Source: JAAZKI01 sp012799905
Lineage (GTDB): Bacteria; Verrucomicrobiota; Lentisphaeria; Oligosphaerales; Oligosphaeraceae
DNA: 64,000 nt
Direction of reading: 5' to 3'
Assembly: GCA_050949415.1 (NCBI GenBank)
Contig: JBMNFR010000004.1
Span: 124,001 to 188,000 of the forward strand
A model generated the notes under the pieces. It made no database searches and was not told where the DNA came from. It saw only the letters and a program-made list of their open reading frames with translations. The translations under genes were made by a program, and so were the position numbers. This document shows positions 63,389 to 64,000 of the stretch, piece after piece; the first letter of the stretch is position 1, and the number at the start of each line of letters is the position of its first letter.

Positions 63389-63488
63389 TGTGCGAGTTCT
63401 TGTGATAGAAAGGGAGATTTGACACAGTGGTTCTGTTTGTTAGACGTCCGGTAGTGCCCCTACTGAGCACCTGTTTTGGGGTATGCCT

Positions 63489-64000
63489 TTAGAACAGGCT
63501 ATCTCCATACTCTGCCGATTCCTCGCGAGCTTCAGCCAGCGAGTCCAGGTAACGCAAATCCGGGATTCGTCTCCGGAAATCAGTCGCAACCGCAGGTTGC
63601 TGACATTCATCGTAACGCTTGATGCTCAAATCCAGAAAATCTTTCTCCTGGTCTATGCCGAGGAAGCGCCGATTTAACAGAGAACAGGCAATGCCAGTAG
63701 TAGAACTGCCTGTAAATGGGTCCAGCACCCACTCATACTCCTGCGTGGCCGCCATGAGAATCCGGCAGAGCAGAGGCAATGGCTTCTGCGTTGGGTGCTT
63801 TCCGAACGTCTTCTCCCAACGGGCAATTGCTGGCATTGTCCAAACATCTCGCATCTGCTCGCCGCCGTTTATTTTCTTCATCAGTTCGTAGTTAAAAAAA
63901 TGCGGCTCTTTCTTCTCTCTGCGAGCCCAGATAATAAACTCTGTAGAATAAGTAAAATATCGGCATGACAGGTTAGGGGGAGGATTAGTTTTCTGCCATG
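63489..64000 (-). CDS. Site-specific DNA methyltransferase, 5' end outside window
   Basis: The frame is open to the window edge. In order on the minus strand: NPPPNLSCRYFTYSTEFIIWARR, EPHFFNYELMKK, VWTMPAIARWEKTFGKHPTQKP (the usual HPTQKP) and WVLDPFTGSSTTGIACSLLNRRFLGIDQEKDFL (motif I, AdoMet-binding). This is an amino-methyltransferase of the DpnA/M.MboI-like group, methylating N6-adenine or N4-cytosine. The C-terminus is present; the catalytic DPPY lies upstream of the edge. No nuclease gene is in view. Confidence 0.85.
   Translation of the reverse strand, partial: WQKTNPPPNLSCRYFTYSTEFIIWARREKKEPHFFNYELMKKINGGEQMRDVWTMPAIARWEKTFGKHPTQKPLPLLCRILMAATQEYEWVLDPFTGSSTTGIACSLLNRRFLGIDQEKDFLDLSIKRYDECQQPAVATDFRRRIPDLRYLDSLAEAREESAEYGDSLF

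Overview
The window looks like a chromosomal segment of a PVC-group bacterium, most likely from Lentisphaerota (Victivallales-like). The pointers are a type II pseudopilin with the H-X9-DG C-terminal signature, very large secreted polysaccharide-lyase-like and beta-propeller proteins, a degenerate LacI-type regulator, DapL-type lysine synthesis, and many intergenic repeats. The assignment is inference: no rRNA or other phylogenetic marker was compared.

Layout. 1-800: 3' part of an IS6/IS240-like transposase. 1.4-12.7 kb: LacI-type regulator, a 1295-aa secreted propeller/cadherin-like protein, a heparinase II/III-type lyase, RuvC and an H-X9-DG pseudopilin, separated by repeats. 12.86-14.73 kb: a complete ISKra4-like insertion sequence with perfect inverted ends, a 9-bp target duplication and a likely -1 frameshift signal. 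15-27.5 kb: housekeeping genes (glycosyltransferase, 5-formyl-THF cyclo-ligase, RNase Y, TrpR-like regulator, M24 peptidase, SEC-C protein, DapL, lipoate ligase family, LpxH-like phosphoesterase, ZIP transporter). 27.5-28.4 kb: a long array of heptanucleotide repeats. 28.6-34.8 kb: a 1484-aa secreted lyase/propeller protein and a DUF4143 ATPase. 34.8-55.6 kb: dense core genes (yigZ, recN, dnaG, argH, holA, two TIM-barrel isomerases, hisC, dgkA, fmt, RNase E/G, dnaE, a dus-like gene, ybaK-like). 55.97 kb: tRNA-Asn with terminator. 56.2-64 kb: an accessory island right after the tRNA, with a broken AbiEi/AbiEii pair interrupted by an ATPase + DUF4276 module (itself frameshifted), a second AbiE pair whose toxin lacks one catalytic Asp, a Fic protein, an hsdM remnant and a partial DNA methyltransferase.

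The most unusual content is intergenic. Three unrelated heptanucleotide microsatellites (GGGGCGA, TGAATGY, ATAATTC) occur in a fixed order with constant junctions. A TAAT...ATTA-ended mobile element (about 8 copies) nearly always has its right end facing the start of a gene, and one copy has a 9-bp target duplication. A second MITE-like family of about 265-283 bp has good terminal inverted repeats. The G-rich heptads could form G-quadruplexes, and at two genes they begin at the stop codon itself.

Gene starts were moved from the longest open frame where a Shine-Dalgarno sequence or family length argued for it. All family assignments were made by eye from motifs, without database searches.
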